The notes under the pieces were generated by a model. That model saw nothing but the letters and a program-made list of their open reading frames with translations. It did not search any database and had not been told where the DNA came from. This document shows, piece after piece, positions 1 through 43,019 of a stretch of 64,000 nucleotides of DNA. This DNA comes from Halichoerus grypus (lineage: Eukaryota > Chordata > Mammalia > Carnivora > Phocidae). Where the stretch lies: contig NC_135714.1 of NCBI RefSeq assembly GCF_964656455.1, positions 122,630,131 to 122,694,130 of the forward strand, read 5' to 3'. The translations under genes were made by a program, and so were the position numbers. Positions within the stretch are counted from its first letter, which is position 1. Each line of letters starts with the position of its first letter.

Positions 1-551
1 TACTATGTACTAGGCCTTTTTCTGAGTGCTTTATGTGGATTAAACTCATTTAATTGTACTAAAATCTTAAAAAGTTAAAATAACATGTTAAATAGTAATA
101 CCACTATGCACTATAACACAACAGTGTCTTAATCTGTCTTCAACAACTAGATCAGTATCTGGTACGTAATATATTTTAACAAATATTTTTTGAAACTTAC
201 TTTCTCTTCAACCTTTCATCTTCTCTTCAAGATAAGTAAATATTTTTGAATTTCTTACATAGCTTCAAAATCCTAAAAATATATGCATTTTTTGAACATG
301 TGTATATGTATATGCATACATAATGTGCATGATAAACAGTAGTATGTAAAATATAAATGACATTATTTTTATTTTTAATTTTAATTCCAGTATAATTAAC
401 ATACAGTGTTATATTAGCTTCAGGTGTACAATACAGTTATTCACTAATTCTGTACATTACTTAGTGTTTAGCACCTATTTCACCCCCCCTCTGGTAACCA
501 CTAGTTCTCTATATTTAAGAGTCTGTTTTTTTCTCTTGTTTTGTTTCTTTT

Positions 552-752
552 TTTAATTTTTTTTTTTCTTAAGATTTTATTTTTTTATTTGACAGAGAGA
601 GTGAGAGAGGGAACACAAGCAGGGGGAGTGGGAGAGGGAGAAGCTGGCTTCCCGCCGAGCAGGGAGCCCAATGTGGGGCTCGATCCCAGGACCCTGGGAT
701 CATGACCTGAGCCGAAGGCAGACGTTTAAGGACTGAGCCACACTGGCACCCC
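552..752 (-). mobile_element. tRNA-Lys SINE (arctoid SINEC type), antisense
   Basis: T-rich start, AAGATTTTATTTTTTTATTT, then GATCATGACCTGAGC and a degraded head (CACACTGGCACCCC). Inserted in an L1 fragment. Confidence 0.93.
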
Positions 753-828
753 TCTCTTGCTTTGTTTCTTAAATTCACATATGAGTGAAGTCATATGGTA
801 TTTGTCTTTCTCTGAGTGATTTCTTTCT

Positions 829-1035
829 TTTTTTTTTTTTTTTTTTTTTAAATTTTATTTATTTGACAGACAGTGAGAGCAGGAACACAAGCCGGGGGGG
901 GGGGGGGGCGGTGGGAGAGGGAGAAGCAGGCTTCCTGGCTAGCAGGGAACCTGATGTGGGGCTCGATCCCAGGACCCTGGGATCATGACCTGAGCTGAAG
1001 GCAGACGCTTAACGACTGAGCCACCCAGACGTCCC
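829..1035 (-). mobile_element. tRNA-Lys SINE, antisense
   Basis: Poly(T), ATTTATTTGACAGACAG and GGGATCATGACCTGAGC, ending GCCACCCAGACGTCCC. It carries a run of 15 G at 894-908. Confidence 0.93.
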
Positions 1036-1497
1036 TGTGACTGAATTATTTCACTTAGCATTATACTTTTTAGATCATCCATGTTGTAAATGGCAAGATT
1101 TCATTAAATGACATCTAAGATTTCTATTACATTTTATATATGTGTATATCTCTAATTGTCCCATATCTTCTCTTTGCTGTCAAGCCTAAAGAAAAAGATA
1201 AATTTGCCAGCTCTACTTTTCCCATTCATTTCTTCAAACCCTTCACAATTTATGTTCTGTTGTTAACACTGCACTAGTGAATTTAATTTCCAGTTTATAG
1301 CTTAATTTTACTTTCATTCTTCATCTCACTTGTGTCTGATACTGTCAACCACTCAAAATTTTTACTTGCCTTGAGAGACCTTTTTTTTCCCTAGATGATA
1401 TCCTATTTACTTGACTATTCCTTTGTCCTCCTTCATCACATCCTAAACATTTCCTCTCAAACAGTTCGATCCTTATCATTGCTTTTCTTTTTCTTTC

Positions 1498-1609
1498 TTT
1501 TTTTTTTAAGATTTTATTTTTAAGTAATCTATACATCCAAGGTAGTGCTCAAATTCAACCCCAAGATCAAGAGTCACATGCTCCACTGGCTGAACCAGCC
1601 AGGCAACCC
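1498..1609 (-). mobile_element. Short old tRNA SINE, antisense
   Basis: TTTTTTTAAGATTTTATTTT, AAGATCAAGAGTCACATGCT and a degraded head (GAACCAGCCAGGCAACCC). An older subfamily than most copies. Confidence 0.8.
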
Positions 1610-3679
1610 TATCATTGGTTTTCTTTAAACTGAATTCTTCTCAGTATTTATCTCTAGCCCAGATGCTTCCAGGCATTGTATTATTTTCATTTGTTTGTTG
1701 GACATTTAAGTCCCTTTGGTACTTCTTTCTTAGGAATATGCAAAATTGAATTTATTTTCTCTACCTCACATATCTACTTAGTGTTATCTCAATCAATGAC
1801 AGTTCCTCTTAATATATACCCAAGCTGTCCATGACGGTACTTCATAATTTAGTAGTCTTGCAAGTTTAACCTCAAAAATAGTTCCTCTTTTTTCCCCATT
1901 GCCCTATTCAGTATTCTTCTATTGCATGGGTTATTTTGTTGGCTTCTATATTTGTTTCCTTTTTAATGATCTGGCCTCTTCCAAATCTCTTCATACATTT
2001 CTTCCAAGTTTTTCAGTTTCTTAGTTATTTCCTTTTTCACCAATCATGATCTTGATTACTTTTCTTTTAAGCAAGTTCCCCATCATCTGCTAGTTTCTAA
2101 CCATAGGTAAGTCTTAGTATCCACTTTTCATTCTTGAACCGAGGATGCTGAATACTACTTGAGAAAACTAAATAATAGTGCTGATTGGTACCAGAATAAA
2201 TTTATGGTTTTTACTCTCTTAGGCTTTCAGTATTTATTGAACAACAATCCATTTAGCTATTTAAAAACTTAACCAACTCTGGATAAACTTTCTATTCCAT
2301 TTCTGCCACCCTTATTTTCAGGCTTCTTCCACAAATAATTACAGGCCTTTCTTCAATTTATTTCCTCTGTTTCCAAATATGTATGGCCTGTACCTGCCCT
2401 GTGTCATTTCCTTCTGTCTCAGAGAAAGAAACTGGTTTTAAGCTATTGATTTTAATCTTTCATTTGATTTTATAATTTACATCCTTCAGGTTCCTAGTCT
2501 TATTCTATTGTTTCTACTTTTTAAGGATCTGTTAGTTTTCTCCCTTCTCTTCAAGATCTCAAATCATTTTTATTTTAATATTCTTATTCTCAACCAAAGT
2601 CTTTGCCTGTTTTTCCTTCAACCCTTGCCACAGTTCTACTGAAAGGTTATTTTGTAAATGTTGTTCTGAACTCCTTGGTTCTTTGCAACTAGTTTATAAT
2701 CCCACTACCACTTGGATGAATGAATGGTGAGAATTTTGAAGTCATTGACTCTTGTGTAGAACTGTGGTGAAATTTATACTTAATTCCTTAAGGCAGTAGT
2801 TCAAAACTTGATTGTGTAGAAGGTCTTGGATATTTTTGTTCTGATGGGTCATGAAGCACACTTTGAAAAATCTTAAAACATCTAGAGCCATTAAAGGTTT
2901 TTGAAAATTAGAGATGTGTGATAAGATCTAAGAATGGGGGTGGGGGACCCCCCTTCTCTGTTGAAACATCATGTCTTAGGATTTTCCTGGCCATCCCTGT
3001 TAAAATTTTAGTGCCATTCCCAGTTCCTTTTACCCTGCTTTATTTTCTGAGCATTTATCACCTTCTGACAATCTCAAATAATCCCTTAGGTTTATTTTTG
3101 ATATTGGACTATAATGGAAACAAAAGTGCCTTTTCTGGTAGATACACAAAAGTAGTTGTTGAGTTGAACAGTTATTTAAGAAGATAATGTTTATTGAAAA
3201 CTTTTGAAAGAAGTGAAGAATACTTAGTGATTTTTGAATACTGCAGAATAGGTTTTACCTTAAAATGTCCAGCTCTGACCTATCTGAATTAATTTCTAGA
3301 GCCTATTTATTTTGATTCCAAATATAATTACAATAATTGAATAGACTTTTTCAGTCCCAACATCTTCTAGTTGCATCTTCTTGGCTTTTTTATTATATGC
3401 ATTAAGAAATGAAATACTGCAAAATTCACATAAGTATCTTTTAGTTCAGTACTTTAAAATAGTTCGTAATCTTCAAAAACAAAAAACAAGCTTGTCTTCT
3501 ACAGGAAATTTATCATGGAGAATCATGTTGATTTCAAGGATCTTAAGTTGTTTTGGTTCATATTCGTCCATTCTCTTAGTGTGATAATAGGGAACATTTC
3601 AAAGTGGCAGAGGTTAGACATGAAAGGAAGAAATAGTATTAACTGCATTGGGTTAATGAATATTTCATGAACTTAATAG
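1610..3679. other. SMARCA5 intron 2, unique sequence
   Basis: T-rich intron sequence on the plus strand. The open frames at 2918-3187 and 3381-3584 have no recognisable domain and no splice context, so I do not call a gene here. Confidence 0.5.
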
Positions 3680-3855
3680 ATTTTTTTTAAAAGATTTTAT
3701 TATTTATTTGAGGGAGAAAGCACGAGGGGGAGGGAGGGGTAGAAGCAGACTCCCTGCTGAGCAGGGAGCCCGATGTGGGGCTCAATCCCAGGACCCTGAG
3801 ATCATGACCTGAGCTGAAGGCAGACGCTTAACCGACTGAGCCACCCAGGCGCCCT
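3680..3855 (-). mobile_element. tRNA-Lys SINE, antisense
   Basis: TTTTTTTTAAAAGATTTTAT, AGATCATGACCTGAGCTGAA and GAGCCACCCAGGCGCCCT. Head-to-tail beside the next SINE. Confidence 0.93.
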
Positions 3856-3863
3856 CCCCCACC

Positions 3864-3951
3864 TTTTTTTTTAAGTAAGCCCTGTGCTGGAACTCCACGA
3901 CTCTGAGATTGAGAGTCATGTGCTCTACCAACTGAGCCATCCACGTGCCCC
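3864..3951 (-). mobile_element. Partial old tRNA SINE, antisense
   Basis: AAGTAAGCCCTGTGCTGGAA, GAGAGTCATGTGCTCTACCA, GAGCCATCCACGTGCCCC. Only the tRNA-related part remains. Confidence 0.75.
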
Positions 3952-4079
3952 TTAATATAAGTGTTTTTTAACCTGATACCTTTTTAAAATTTGGCACAAC
4001 TGAACTGTTGAATGACCATTGCATTTTCCCCTTTCCTGAATAAATTCACTTGTACTGAATAATGTCTTAATTTTTTGAC

Positions 4080-35330
<31,251 letters not shown>

Positions 35331-35539
35331 ATACATATTTGTTTCATAATCACTAACTTTAAACCAGTAGTTCTTTAATTTACGGGTCTTCATAAGATGT
35401 ACTGTACAATGCTCAATTGTTATGTCATTCAAAGACATCAGGTTCATCTGTTTACTGAGCTTAGAAACATAGTATGTAGTTTCACTTTTTTAAATGCAAC
35501 AGCTGTGCTGAAATTTTTTTTATCATTAACACTTGAAGT

Positions 35540-35567
35540 AATAAAACAGGCTTCATTTATTAATAAA
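35540..35567 (+). promoter_or_regulatory. Possible proximal poly(A) signals of SMARCA5
   Basis: AATAAA occurs at 35540-35545 and again at 35562-35567, about 210-240 bp after the stop codon, followed by T-rich sequence. Use is possible but unproven. Confidence 0.4.
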
Positions 35568-36485
35568 TGTTTCATTTGATTTATTTTTCTGTTATAGTTG
35601 CATTTGTGAAGATTGTGACTTTGTTTATCAGCTATAATTTCTACACTCAAAGCTTAAAAAACAAGCAAACAGCTAAAAAAATTGCAAATAACATTTGTCC
35701 CTTTGGTCTTCACTTAGTTGTGTAATTGTTTTAATTCACTTTGCCTTTGCAGAAATTTGGGTATCTTTGTAGTGCTATATAGAGTCTCATCTGGGAAGAT
35801 TATGTAAATTGCATTCTCCTTGATTATTACATGGGTAGAATGGAACAAAAGGCAAGACAAATTATCATTAAATTCTATGCATATTTCTGTTATGCTTTCT
35901 GTTTCTGTAGTTGGTTCTGAGGTGTGAATATGCCCTATTCTGTTGGAAGACTGACCTTTTACCTTTTAGTTGTATAGCCAAAGACATTTAGTATTTTCTG
36001 GTTCCTTAAAGTGTTACTGTACTATTTTGTAAAAGGAATATTATTTTTAATTGTTTGGTAAATGTTTTGACAAATTACCTTCTCGAAGCAGCCACAACTT
36101 AGAAAGATAATGTCAAAACTAAGGTGGTTTTTTGTTTTTTTAAAAAGACCCAGCCAGAATAAAGTATGGATTTGTCATACTGTTAAATTGAAATTGGTAA
36201 CAGAATGCGTGTCCCCTTCCAGTTTACCTTGAGTTTTTAGAGTAATTGAAATTTTTATATTTTAAAATAATTTCTAAGTGTGAACGGCAAGATTGAGTGT
36301 AATACCAGTTTTTATTTTCTATGAACAGACTTGATAAACTGGAGACCCTGAAGCAGGATTACCCAAATTGTAGTGTCAGGATTTTAGCTGTACCAGAGGC
36401 CTTTATGTGCTACACATAATTTGTATAAAGTTTTATATGTGCAAATTGGGTACATAAACAGTTCTCCATTTTTCTAAGGGAATGC

Positions 36486-36509
36486 AATAAATGTAGCATC
36501 GTGAATAAA
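36486..36509 (+). promoter_or_regulatory. Likely distal poly(A) signals of SMARCA5
   Basis: Two AATAAA hexamers lie at 36486-36491 and 36504-36509, followed by T-rich and GT-containing sequence near 36530-36545, a normal arrangement for cleavage and polyadenylation. Confidence 0.65.
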
Positions 36510-37499
36510 TATAACTTTTATAATCCTAAAGTGGTCTTTTCTTTCCATTTCTTTAATTTTCTTAATTTGATTTTTCCCCCCTTAGGACATTATCTCTTTA
36601 CCTTAGATTTCTTCTAAAATTTCTGTCATTTGTCACTGTTGTCAGCCCACACATAATTGAGGTTTTTATGTATAGTGCTGATTTCTAAAGTATTACTAAT
36701 ACTGCTTACGTTTGCAAAATGTGGAGTTGTTGCTGTGTCAAGCAAAATCAAGTGTTTATGGTAAATTGTAATTTGAGTTTCTGTTCTGCTCCCCCCAAAT
36801 TGACCTCGTTTTAACCTTGGATTCTGGAAACAGTTATGGGTCTAATGTATTCAAAATTTGAGGAAATGGTTACTTTTTCATGAAAAGCGCTATTATTCTT
36901 AAGAGTACTGGCCTAATTTTGGACAACCTACTTGGAAAACCATAAGGCTGAAGAAAACTATGGAAGTCACCAAAGAAATGTTTTCAAGAGGAAAAGAAAC
37001 AGGCTAATACCATCTGGTTGGGGTGGGGCATTCGGAGTAGGAGTGGGAAAACACAGAGTGGGAATGTATTAAAGGAATCAAGTATAGTGCTTAGCCCTTG
37101 AGGGCTGAGGGACTAAAATAGAAACATACAAAGGGAAACAATTGAAAAAAGCATGAAAGAAAAATATCCAAATTCAGCATTGTAATTAGCCAAAGTATGA
37201 GACATTTCTTTTCCACGGGTCAATTAGGAAGTTATTGCATATTTAAGAATAGAGCCATGATTCTGATTATATTGCTAATTAAGAGAAGGAAAAATTAGCT
37301 AAAAGTAACTTTCAAAAGAGGGAAAATGGTAGAGGAGTTAGACTCAAAATTGGAAATGAGTTTCTAATTGATAACCCTCAATTTTCAGTTGAAGAGCTAG
37401 GTATCCAAAAATAGAATAGTGCCTAAAGGCAATCTAGAAGAGACTAGGTAGTTTACATGGGTGACAAAGGTCACAGTAATCCGTTACCCAGAATTTATT

Positions 37500-37665
37500 T
37501 TTTTTTAAATATTTATTTGACAGAGAGGGAACACAAGCAGGGGGAATGAGCGAGGAAGCAGGCTTCCCGCTGAGCGGGGAGCCTGATGGGCTCGATCCCA
37601 GGACCCAGGGACCGTGACCTGAGCTGAAGGCAGACGCTTAACGACTGAGCCACCCACATGCCCCC
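37500..37665 (-). mobile_element. tRNA-Lys SINE, antisense
   Basis: TTTTTTAAATATTTATTTGA, GACCGTGACCTGAGCTGAAG, GAGCCACCCACATGCCCC. Slightly diverged. Confidence 0.9.
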
Positions 37666-37862
37666 AGAATATTTCATTTAATAATTAAGGTTTTATATTA
37701 TTTGTTGGAAAGGTTATACTCTCTTGGGAAGATATCCAGATAAAACTAATAAAATATAATCATTACTTTCAACTTCAATATTTTAAATAATCAGAACCTT
37801 GGAGAAAACAGATAATGGAAGTTTTTCCAATGGCAAACCTTTTAAAAATTTAAGACATTTCA

Positions 37863-38038
37863 GGGCGCCTGGGTGGCTCAGTTGGTTACGTGTCTGCCTT
37901 CGTCTCAGGTCATGATCCCAGGGTCCTGGGATTGAGTCCCACATCGGGCTCCCAGCTCAGCTGGGAGCCTGCTTGTCTCTGCGCCTCCCCCCTGCTCACT
38001 AGCATTCTCTCTCTCTCTCTCTCTCTTTCTCTTTCTCA
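37863..38038 (+). mobile_element. tRNA-Lys SINE, sense
   Basis: GGGCGCCTGGGTGGCTCAGT to a (CT)n tract ending TCTTTCTCAAA, flanked by AATTTAAGACATTTC and AAATTTTAGGACATTT. Confidence 0.93.
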
Positions 38039-38404
38039 AATTTTAGGACATTTAAAATTTATAAAGTAGACTTAAAGTGTTAGTTTTATAGCAGTGCTTG
38101 CATATGCTCATTACAGTGTTTTATTTACTTACGGAATCTGAACTAAACAGCCCTAATTTGGGATAGTTGCATTTATGGACCTCTAAATGTCTTTACAGGA
38201 TACTCTATGTTTAGTTAAGGGAGATTGATAAATGAGAAGTAGCAATATATTGACCAGTTTTTGGTATCTAACAACCAATTTTAGCAGTTTCAACTTTTTT
38301 CCAACTAGAATTATACTTTTTAAATATTACAAAAAGAAAATATAAAATATTTTTTAAAGATCTGCATGTCCTTAGAGTAATAGATGGGTTTAGTTCTAGT
38401 AACT

Positions 38405-38592
38405 TTTTTTTTTTTTAAGATTTTATTTGACAGAGACACAGCGAGAGAGGGAACACAAGCAGGGAGAGTGGGAGAAGGAGAAGCAGGTCCCAGATAAGCA
38501 GGGAGCCTGACGCAGGGTTCAATCCCAGGACCCTGGGATCATGACCCGAGCCGAAGGCAGCCGCTCAACCGACTGAGCCACCCAGGCGCCCC
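38405..38592 (-). mobile_element. tRNA-Lys SINE, antisense
   Basis: TTTTTTTTTTTTAAGATTTT to GAGCCACCCAGGCGCCCC, flanked by AGTTCTAGTAAC on both sides. Confidence 0.95.
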
Positions 38593-39612
38593 AGTTCTAG
38601 TAACATTTGAAGGAATATTTATAAATTCCATTTCTGAGGCGCTGCCAGCCCTTGACACCTTTGTTAGTGTTTTTGTGGGCAATTCAGTGGGCGGTCTCAA
38701 GCTGAAACAGTCTGAAGAGGTTGAATCAAGTGCAAAATGATGGGCTTGCTTTAGGCGTATGACAGTCTGTGACCTGATTCCTAGGACCATTTTCAAGGAA
38801 GGAACAACTCTTTATAAAAATAGTGTAACCTATATCAGTATAAAGGCATACCTCAGAGATAATGGGGGTTCAGTTCCAGACCCCTGCAATAAAGTGAATA
38901 TTGCAATAAAGTGAGTCAAACGGCTATGTTGCATATAAAAGTTACACAGTGTAATATTGTAGTCTAAAAAAGCAATACCTTAATACTTTATTGCTAAAAA
39001 TACCATCTGAGCTTTCAGCAAGTTGTAATCTTTTCACTGGTGGAGGGTCTTGCTCAATGTTGATAGCTGCTGACTGCTGAGAATGGTGGTTGCTGAAGGT
39101 CGGGGTGGCTGTGACAGTTTCTTAAAATAATGAAGTTTGCCACATGAAAGATTTCTTCCTCCTATGAAAGATTTCTCTGTAGCAGGCAGTGCTGTTTGAT
39201 AGCATTTTACCCAACATTAGTGCTTTCAAAATTGGAGTCCATCTTCTCAAACTCCGCTGCTGCTTTATTAACTAAGTTGATGGGATATTCCAAGTTCTTT
39301 GTCATTTCAGGAGTCTTCACAGCATCCTTGTCAGTAGATTCCATCTCAAGAAGCCACTTTCTTTGCTCATGTAAGCAACTCCTTATTCAGTAAAGTTTTA
39401 TTATGAGATTGTAGCAGCTTAGTCATAACTTCAGACCCCACTTCTAGTTCTTCCCCCTACCCCGACTGCAGTTACTTTTTCCACTGAAGTGTTGAACCTT
39501 TCAAAATCATCCAAGAGGGTTGTACTCAACTTCTTCCAAACTCCTGTTACTGTTGACACTTTGACCTCTTCTCAATAATCACGAATCTTTTCAATGGTAT
39601 CTAAAATGAATC

Positions 39613-39795
39613 CTGGGGGGTGTCTGGGTGGCTCAGATGGTTAGGCGTCTGCTTTCGGCTCAGGTCATGATCCCAGGGTCCTGGGATCGAGTCCCGCATC
39701 GGGCTCCCTGCTCGGCGGGGAGCCTGCTTCTCCCTCTGCCTCTCTCTCTCTCTCTGTCTCTCATGAATAAATAAATAAAATAAAATCTTAAAAAA
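39613..39795 (+). mobile_element. tRNA-Lys SINE inside Tigger1, sense
   Basis: GGGGGGTGTCTGGGTGGCTC to AAAATAAAATCTTAAAAAAA, flanked by AAAATGAATCCTGG repeats shared with the next SINE. Confidence 0.94.
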
Positions 39796-39811
39796 AAATA
39801 AAATGAATCCT

Positions 39812-39994
39812 GGGGTGCCTGGGTGGCTCAGTCGGTTAAGCGTCTACCTTCAGGTCATGATTTCGGGGTCCTGGGATCGAGCCCCATGTTGGACTCCCTG
39901 CTCAAAGTGGAGTCTGCTGCTTTTCCCTCTGCCCCTCCTCACCATCTGTGTTCTTTCTAGCTCTCTCAAATAAAATCTTTAAAAAAAAAAAAAA
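39812..39994 (+). mobile_element. Second tRNA-Lys SINE inside Tigger1, sense
   Basis: GGGGTGCCTGGGTGGCTCAG to AATAAAATCTTTAAAAAAAA, followed by GTGAATCCTTTCAAGAAGG where Tigger1 resumes. Confidence 0.93.
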
Positions 39995-41119
39995 GGTGAA
40001 TCCTTTCAAGAAGGTTTGTAGTGTACTTTGACCAGATCCATCAGAGGAATCATTATGCCAACTATAGCCTTATGAAATGTATTTCTTAAATTAAAAGACT
40101 TGAAAGTCAAAATGACTCCTGGATCCATGGGCTGCAAAATCGCTGCTGTTAGCATGCATGAAAGCAATGTTCATCCATCTATCTCCATCAGAACTCTTGG
40201 GTAGACCAGATGCATTGTCAATGATCAGTAATATTTTGAAAGAACTTTTTTCTGAGCAGGAGGTCTCAAGAGTTTGCTTAAAATACTCAGTAAACCATGT
40301 TGTAAACAGATGTGCTGTCATCCAAGCTTTGTTCTATTTATGGAGGACAGAGTACATTTAGCATAATTCTGAAGGGCCCTAGGATTTTCAGAATGGTCAA
40401 TGAACATCGGTTTCAACTGAAAGTCACCAGCTGCATTAGCCCTTCACAAGAAAGCCTGGAGAGAAATGAGGAAAAACTAGTTAGGGAAGCAGTGAAAACA
40501 CATAACATTTATCCATTAATTTTGCCATCTTACATGGGCATGATTCATGGCACCCCAAAACAAAGTAACATCAAAGATCACAGATCACCATAACAAACAT
40601 AATGAAGTTTGAAATACTGTGAGAATTACCAAAATGTGAATCAGAGACATGAAATGAGCAAATGCTGTTGTTAAAATGGCACTGATAGGCTTGCTCCATA
40701 CGGGGTTGCCACAGACCTTCAATTTGTCAATAAATAAACACAGACCTTCAATTTGTAAGTAAGTAAATAAAGTATCCGCAAAGTACAATTAAATGAGGTA
40801 TGGCTGTATCTGGATCCAAAATACTGGTACACAGGCCCCACACTTAGATTTGTGGCAGTCAAGTTTTAGAATTACCGCCTAAGATTAGGTGGTTGCTGAT
40901 CGCTGGTAAACTTGCCAGCAGAAGCAGCGGGGGGAGCATTCTAATATCCTCACTGTGTACGACTCTCCTTTCCTGAAGCCACTTTTCTGCTTAGGTCTCC
41001 TGCATCACTCAGCAGTGTAAGTTTCACTTGGCAAAAAGTATCACCACGAGTCCGATGTATTTTGAAAATTGAGATCACAGTAATCTTTGGACTTAACAGT
41101 GATTAGGTGAAGGTTTTTG

Positions 41120-41370
41120 AACCTTTCGAACCATTTTGTTAGAAATGCAGAATCTAAAGCCTCATACCAGGGGCACGTGGCTGGCTCAGTTGGAGGAGCA
41201 ACTCTTGATCTTGGGGTAGTGAGTTTGAGCCCCACGTTGGGTGTAGAGATTACTAAAAATCTTCAAAAAATAAGAAAGAAAGCTCATGCCAGATTGGCTG
41301 AATTAAAATCTGCATTTTAATAAGATCCTCAAAGGTGATTCATATGCACAGAAAAATTTGCAGAGCACTG
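41120..41370. mobile_element. Old hAT-type nonautonomous element, split by a SINE
   Basis: TTAGAAATGCAGAATCTAAA before the SINE, and AAATCTGCATTTTAATAAGA with GGTGATTCATATGCACA after it, match a common MER-type hAT fossil. Family name is not certain. Confidence 0.5.
41169..41275 (+). mobile_element. Short tRNA SINE, sense
   Basis: GGGGCACGTGGCTGGCTCAG, TGAGTTTGAGCCCCACGTTG, TGTAGAGATTACTAAAAATC, flanked by AAAGCCTCATACCAG and AAAGCTCATGCCAG. Confidence 0.88.
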
Positions 41371-41614
41371 CTTTAAAACATTTTGCCAAAGCAAAATGAA
41401 ATCTTAATAGCTGTTCAACAGATACCTTTATATTAACATGACATCAAAGTAACATGGATTTTTTTTTTTAGTATTGAATGATTTTCCTCACCTAAACTAT
41501 GTCAGAGAAAATGCTTTTATCTTAAATTTTAGAGATGCAGATAGTTTTACCAGGAATTTCTCTGGTATGTTTCAATATACTAGCATTTAAGTCATTACAG
41601 CCCAAATATATTAG

Positions 41615-42890
41615 AGCAATGTTACTCCACTGTGTGGTCTGAGGACCAGCAGCAGTGGCAGCAGCCGGGAGCTTGTTAAAAATACAGATTCCCACATGAA
41701 CAGACATTTTTCCAAAGAAGACATCCAAATGGCCAACAGACACATGAAAAAGTGCTCAACATCGCTTGGCATCAGGGCAATCCAAATCAAAACCTCAATG
41801 AGATACCACCTCACACCAGTCAGAATGGCTAAAATTAACAAGTCAGGAAACAACAGATGTTGGCCGGGATGTGGAGAAAGGGGAACCCTCCTACACTGTT
41901 GGTGGGAATGCAAGCTGGTGCAGCTACTCTGGAAAACAGTATGGAGGTTCCTTAAAAAGTTGAAAATAGAGCTACCATACGATCCAGCAATTGCACTACT
42001 GGGTATTTACCCCAAAGATACAAATGTAGGGATCCGAAGGGATACGTGCACCCCGATGTTTATAGCAGCAATGTCCACAATAGCCAAACTATGGAAAGAG
42101 CCAAGATGTCCATCGACAGATGAATGGATAAAGAAGAAGTGGTATACACAATGGAATATTATGCAGCCATCAAAAGGAATGAGATCTTGCCATTTGCAAC
42201 GACGTGGATGGAACTGGAGGGTGTTATGCTGAGCGAAATAAGTCAATCAGAGAAAGTCGTATATCATATGACCTCACTGATATGAGGAATTCTTAATCTC
42301 AGGAAACAAACTGAGGGTTGCTGGAGTGCTGGGCGGGGAGGGATGGTGTGGCTGGGTGATAGACATTGGGGAGGGTATGTGCTTTGGTGAGTGCTGTGAA
42401 TTGTGCAAGACTGTTGAATCACAGTCCTGTACCTCTGAAACAAATAATGCAATATATGTTAAGAAAAAAAAAAAGAAGAAGAAGATAGCAGGAGGGGAAG
42501 AATGAAGGGGGGGAAATCGGAGGGGGAGACGAACCATGAGAGACAACGGACTCTGAAAAACAAACTGAGGGTTCTAGAGGGGAGGGGAGTGGGAGGATGG
42601 GTTAGCCTGGTGATGGGTATTAAAGAGGGCACATTCTGCACGGAGCACTGGGTGTTATACACAAACAATGAATCATGGAACACTACATCTAAAACTAATG
42701 ATGTAATGTATGGTGATTAACATAACAATAAAAAGATTTTTAAAAAAGAAAAAAATACAGATTCTCAGATCCCACTCTAATCTACAGAATCAAAATCTCT
42801 TGGGGAGCGGGGGCTTGAAATTTAAGTCTTAAACTCTTCAGGTAATTCTTCAGGCATACTGAAGTTTGAGATGCACTGTATTAGTACATC
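41615..42890. mobile_element. Old hAT-type element serving as L1 target
   Basis: CTGTGTGGTCTGAGGACCAG and GGGAGCTTGTTAAAAATACA flank the L1 on the left. TCAGATCCCACTCTAATCTA and GTTTGAGATGCACTGTA continue on the right. Without the L1 the two parts read as one short element. Confidence 0.5.
41692..42750 (+). mobile_element. 5'-truncated L1 with ORF2 tail and two-part 3' UTR
   Basis: An open frame at 41696-42232 encodes the L1 ORF2 C-terminal region ([30 protein letters not shown]). Two A-rich-ended 3' UTR segments follow (about 42233-42475 and 42476-42750). A perfect 14-bp repeat AAAAATACAGATTC at 41678-41691 and 42751-42764 is the target-site duplication, so this is one insertion. The missing 5' end and missing ORF1 make it inactive. 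Confidence 0.9.
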
Positions 42891-43019
42891 TCAAAATACC
42901 TGTTGGTTATTGTTTCCCTTTCCTTTAAAGGAAATAAATTATTGAACTTGTGATTGTGACTTGCTTTGTCTCACTCAAATTTATAAATCTAGTCATGAGA
43001 CTATAAAAGGAATAATACT

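Larger units (their letters stand above)
363..1110 (-). mobile_element. Old L1 3' fragment, interrupted by two SINEs
   Basis: Typical reverse L1 3' sequence (TTAGCTTCAGGTGTACAATA, CTCTGGTAACCACTAG, TTATTTCACTTAGCATTATA) spread over 363-550, 753-828 and 1036-1110, with SINEs between. It lies in SMARCA5 intron 2. Confidence 0.8.
35331..36525 (+). other. SMARCA5: SMARCA5 3' untranslated region
   Basis: AT-rich sequence after the stop codon, about 1.2 kb up to the last strong poly(A) signals. It contains no SINE or L1. AATAAA hexamers also occur at 35540, 35562 and 36158, so shorter 3' UTR isoforms are possible. The end is inferred from the signals, not from transcript data. Confidence 0.7.
36530..38840. 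other. Intergenic sequence after SMARCA5
   Basis: Three SINEs (37500, 37863, 38405) in otherwise unique AT-rich sequence. No gene seen. Confidence 0.5.
38843..40806 (-). mobile_element. Tigger1-type DNA transposon with internal deletion
   Basis: The ends are inverted repeats (AGGCATACCTCAGAGAT at left; GAGGTATGGCTG at right) with TA on each side (38841-38842, 40807-40808). Minus-strand frames at 40091-40321 show degraded pogo/Tigger transposase (HLFTTWFTEYFK, LIIDNASG, AAHGS). Part of the transposase region is missing, and two SINEs sit inside at about 39613-39795 and 39812-39985. Confidence 0.88.

Noticed and set aside
894..908. Run of 15 G as a regulatory quadruplex
   Set aside because: It is a homopolymer expansion inside an antisense SINE; length may also be a sequencing artefact.
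569..988. Open frames with PSAQVMIPGSWDRAPHW-like or GEGEAGF-like residues
   Set aside because: These recur wherever the tRNA SINE occurs and are readings of the repeat, not genes. The same holds for 5338-5984, 30830-31069, 31619-31939 and 59888-60145.
37990..38036. CT-rich repeats as CRISPR or satellite
   Set aside because: Simple CT repeats belong to SINE tails; there are no spaced direct repeats.
40091..40321. 76-codon minus frame as a host gene
   Set aside because: It is degraded Tigger1 transposase inside the transposon.
41696..42232. 178-codon open frame as a host gene
   Set aside because: It is the C-terminal part of L1 ORF2 inside a bounded L1 insertion.
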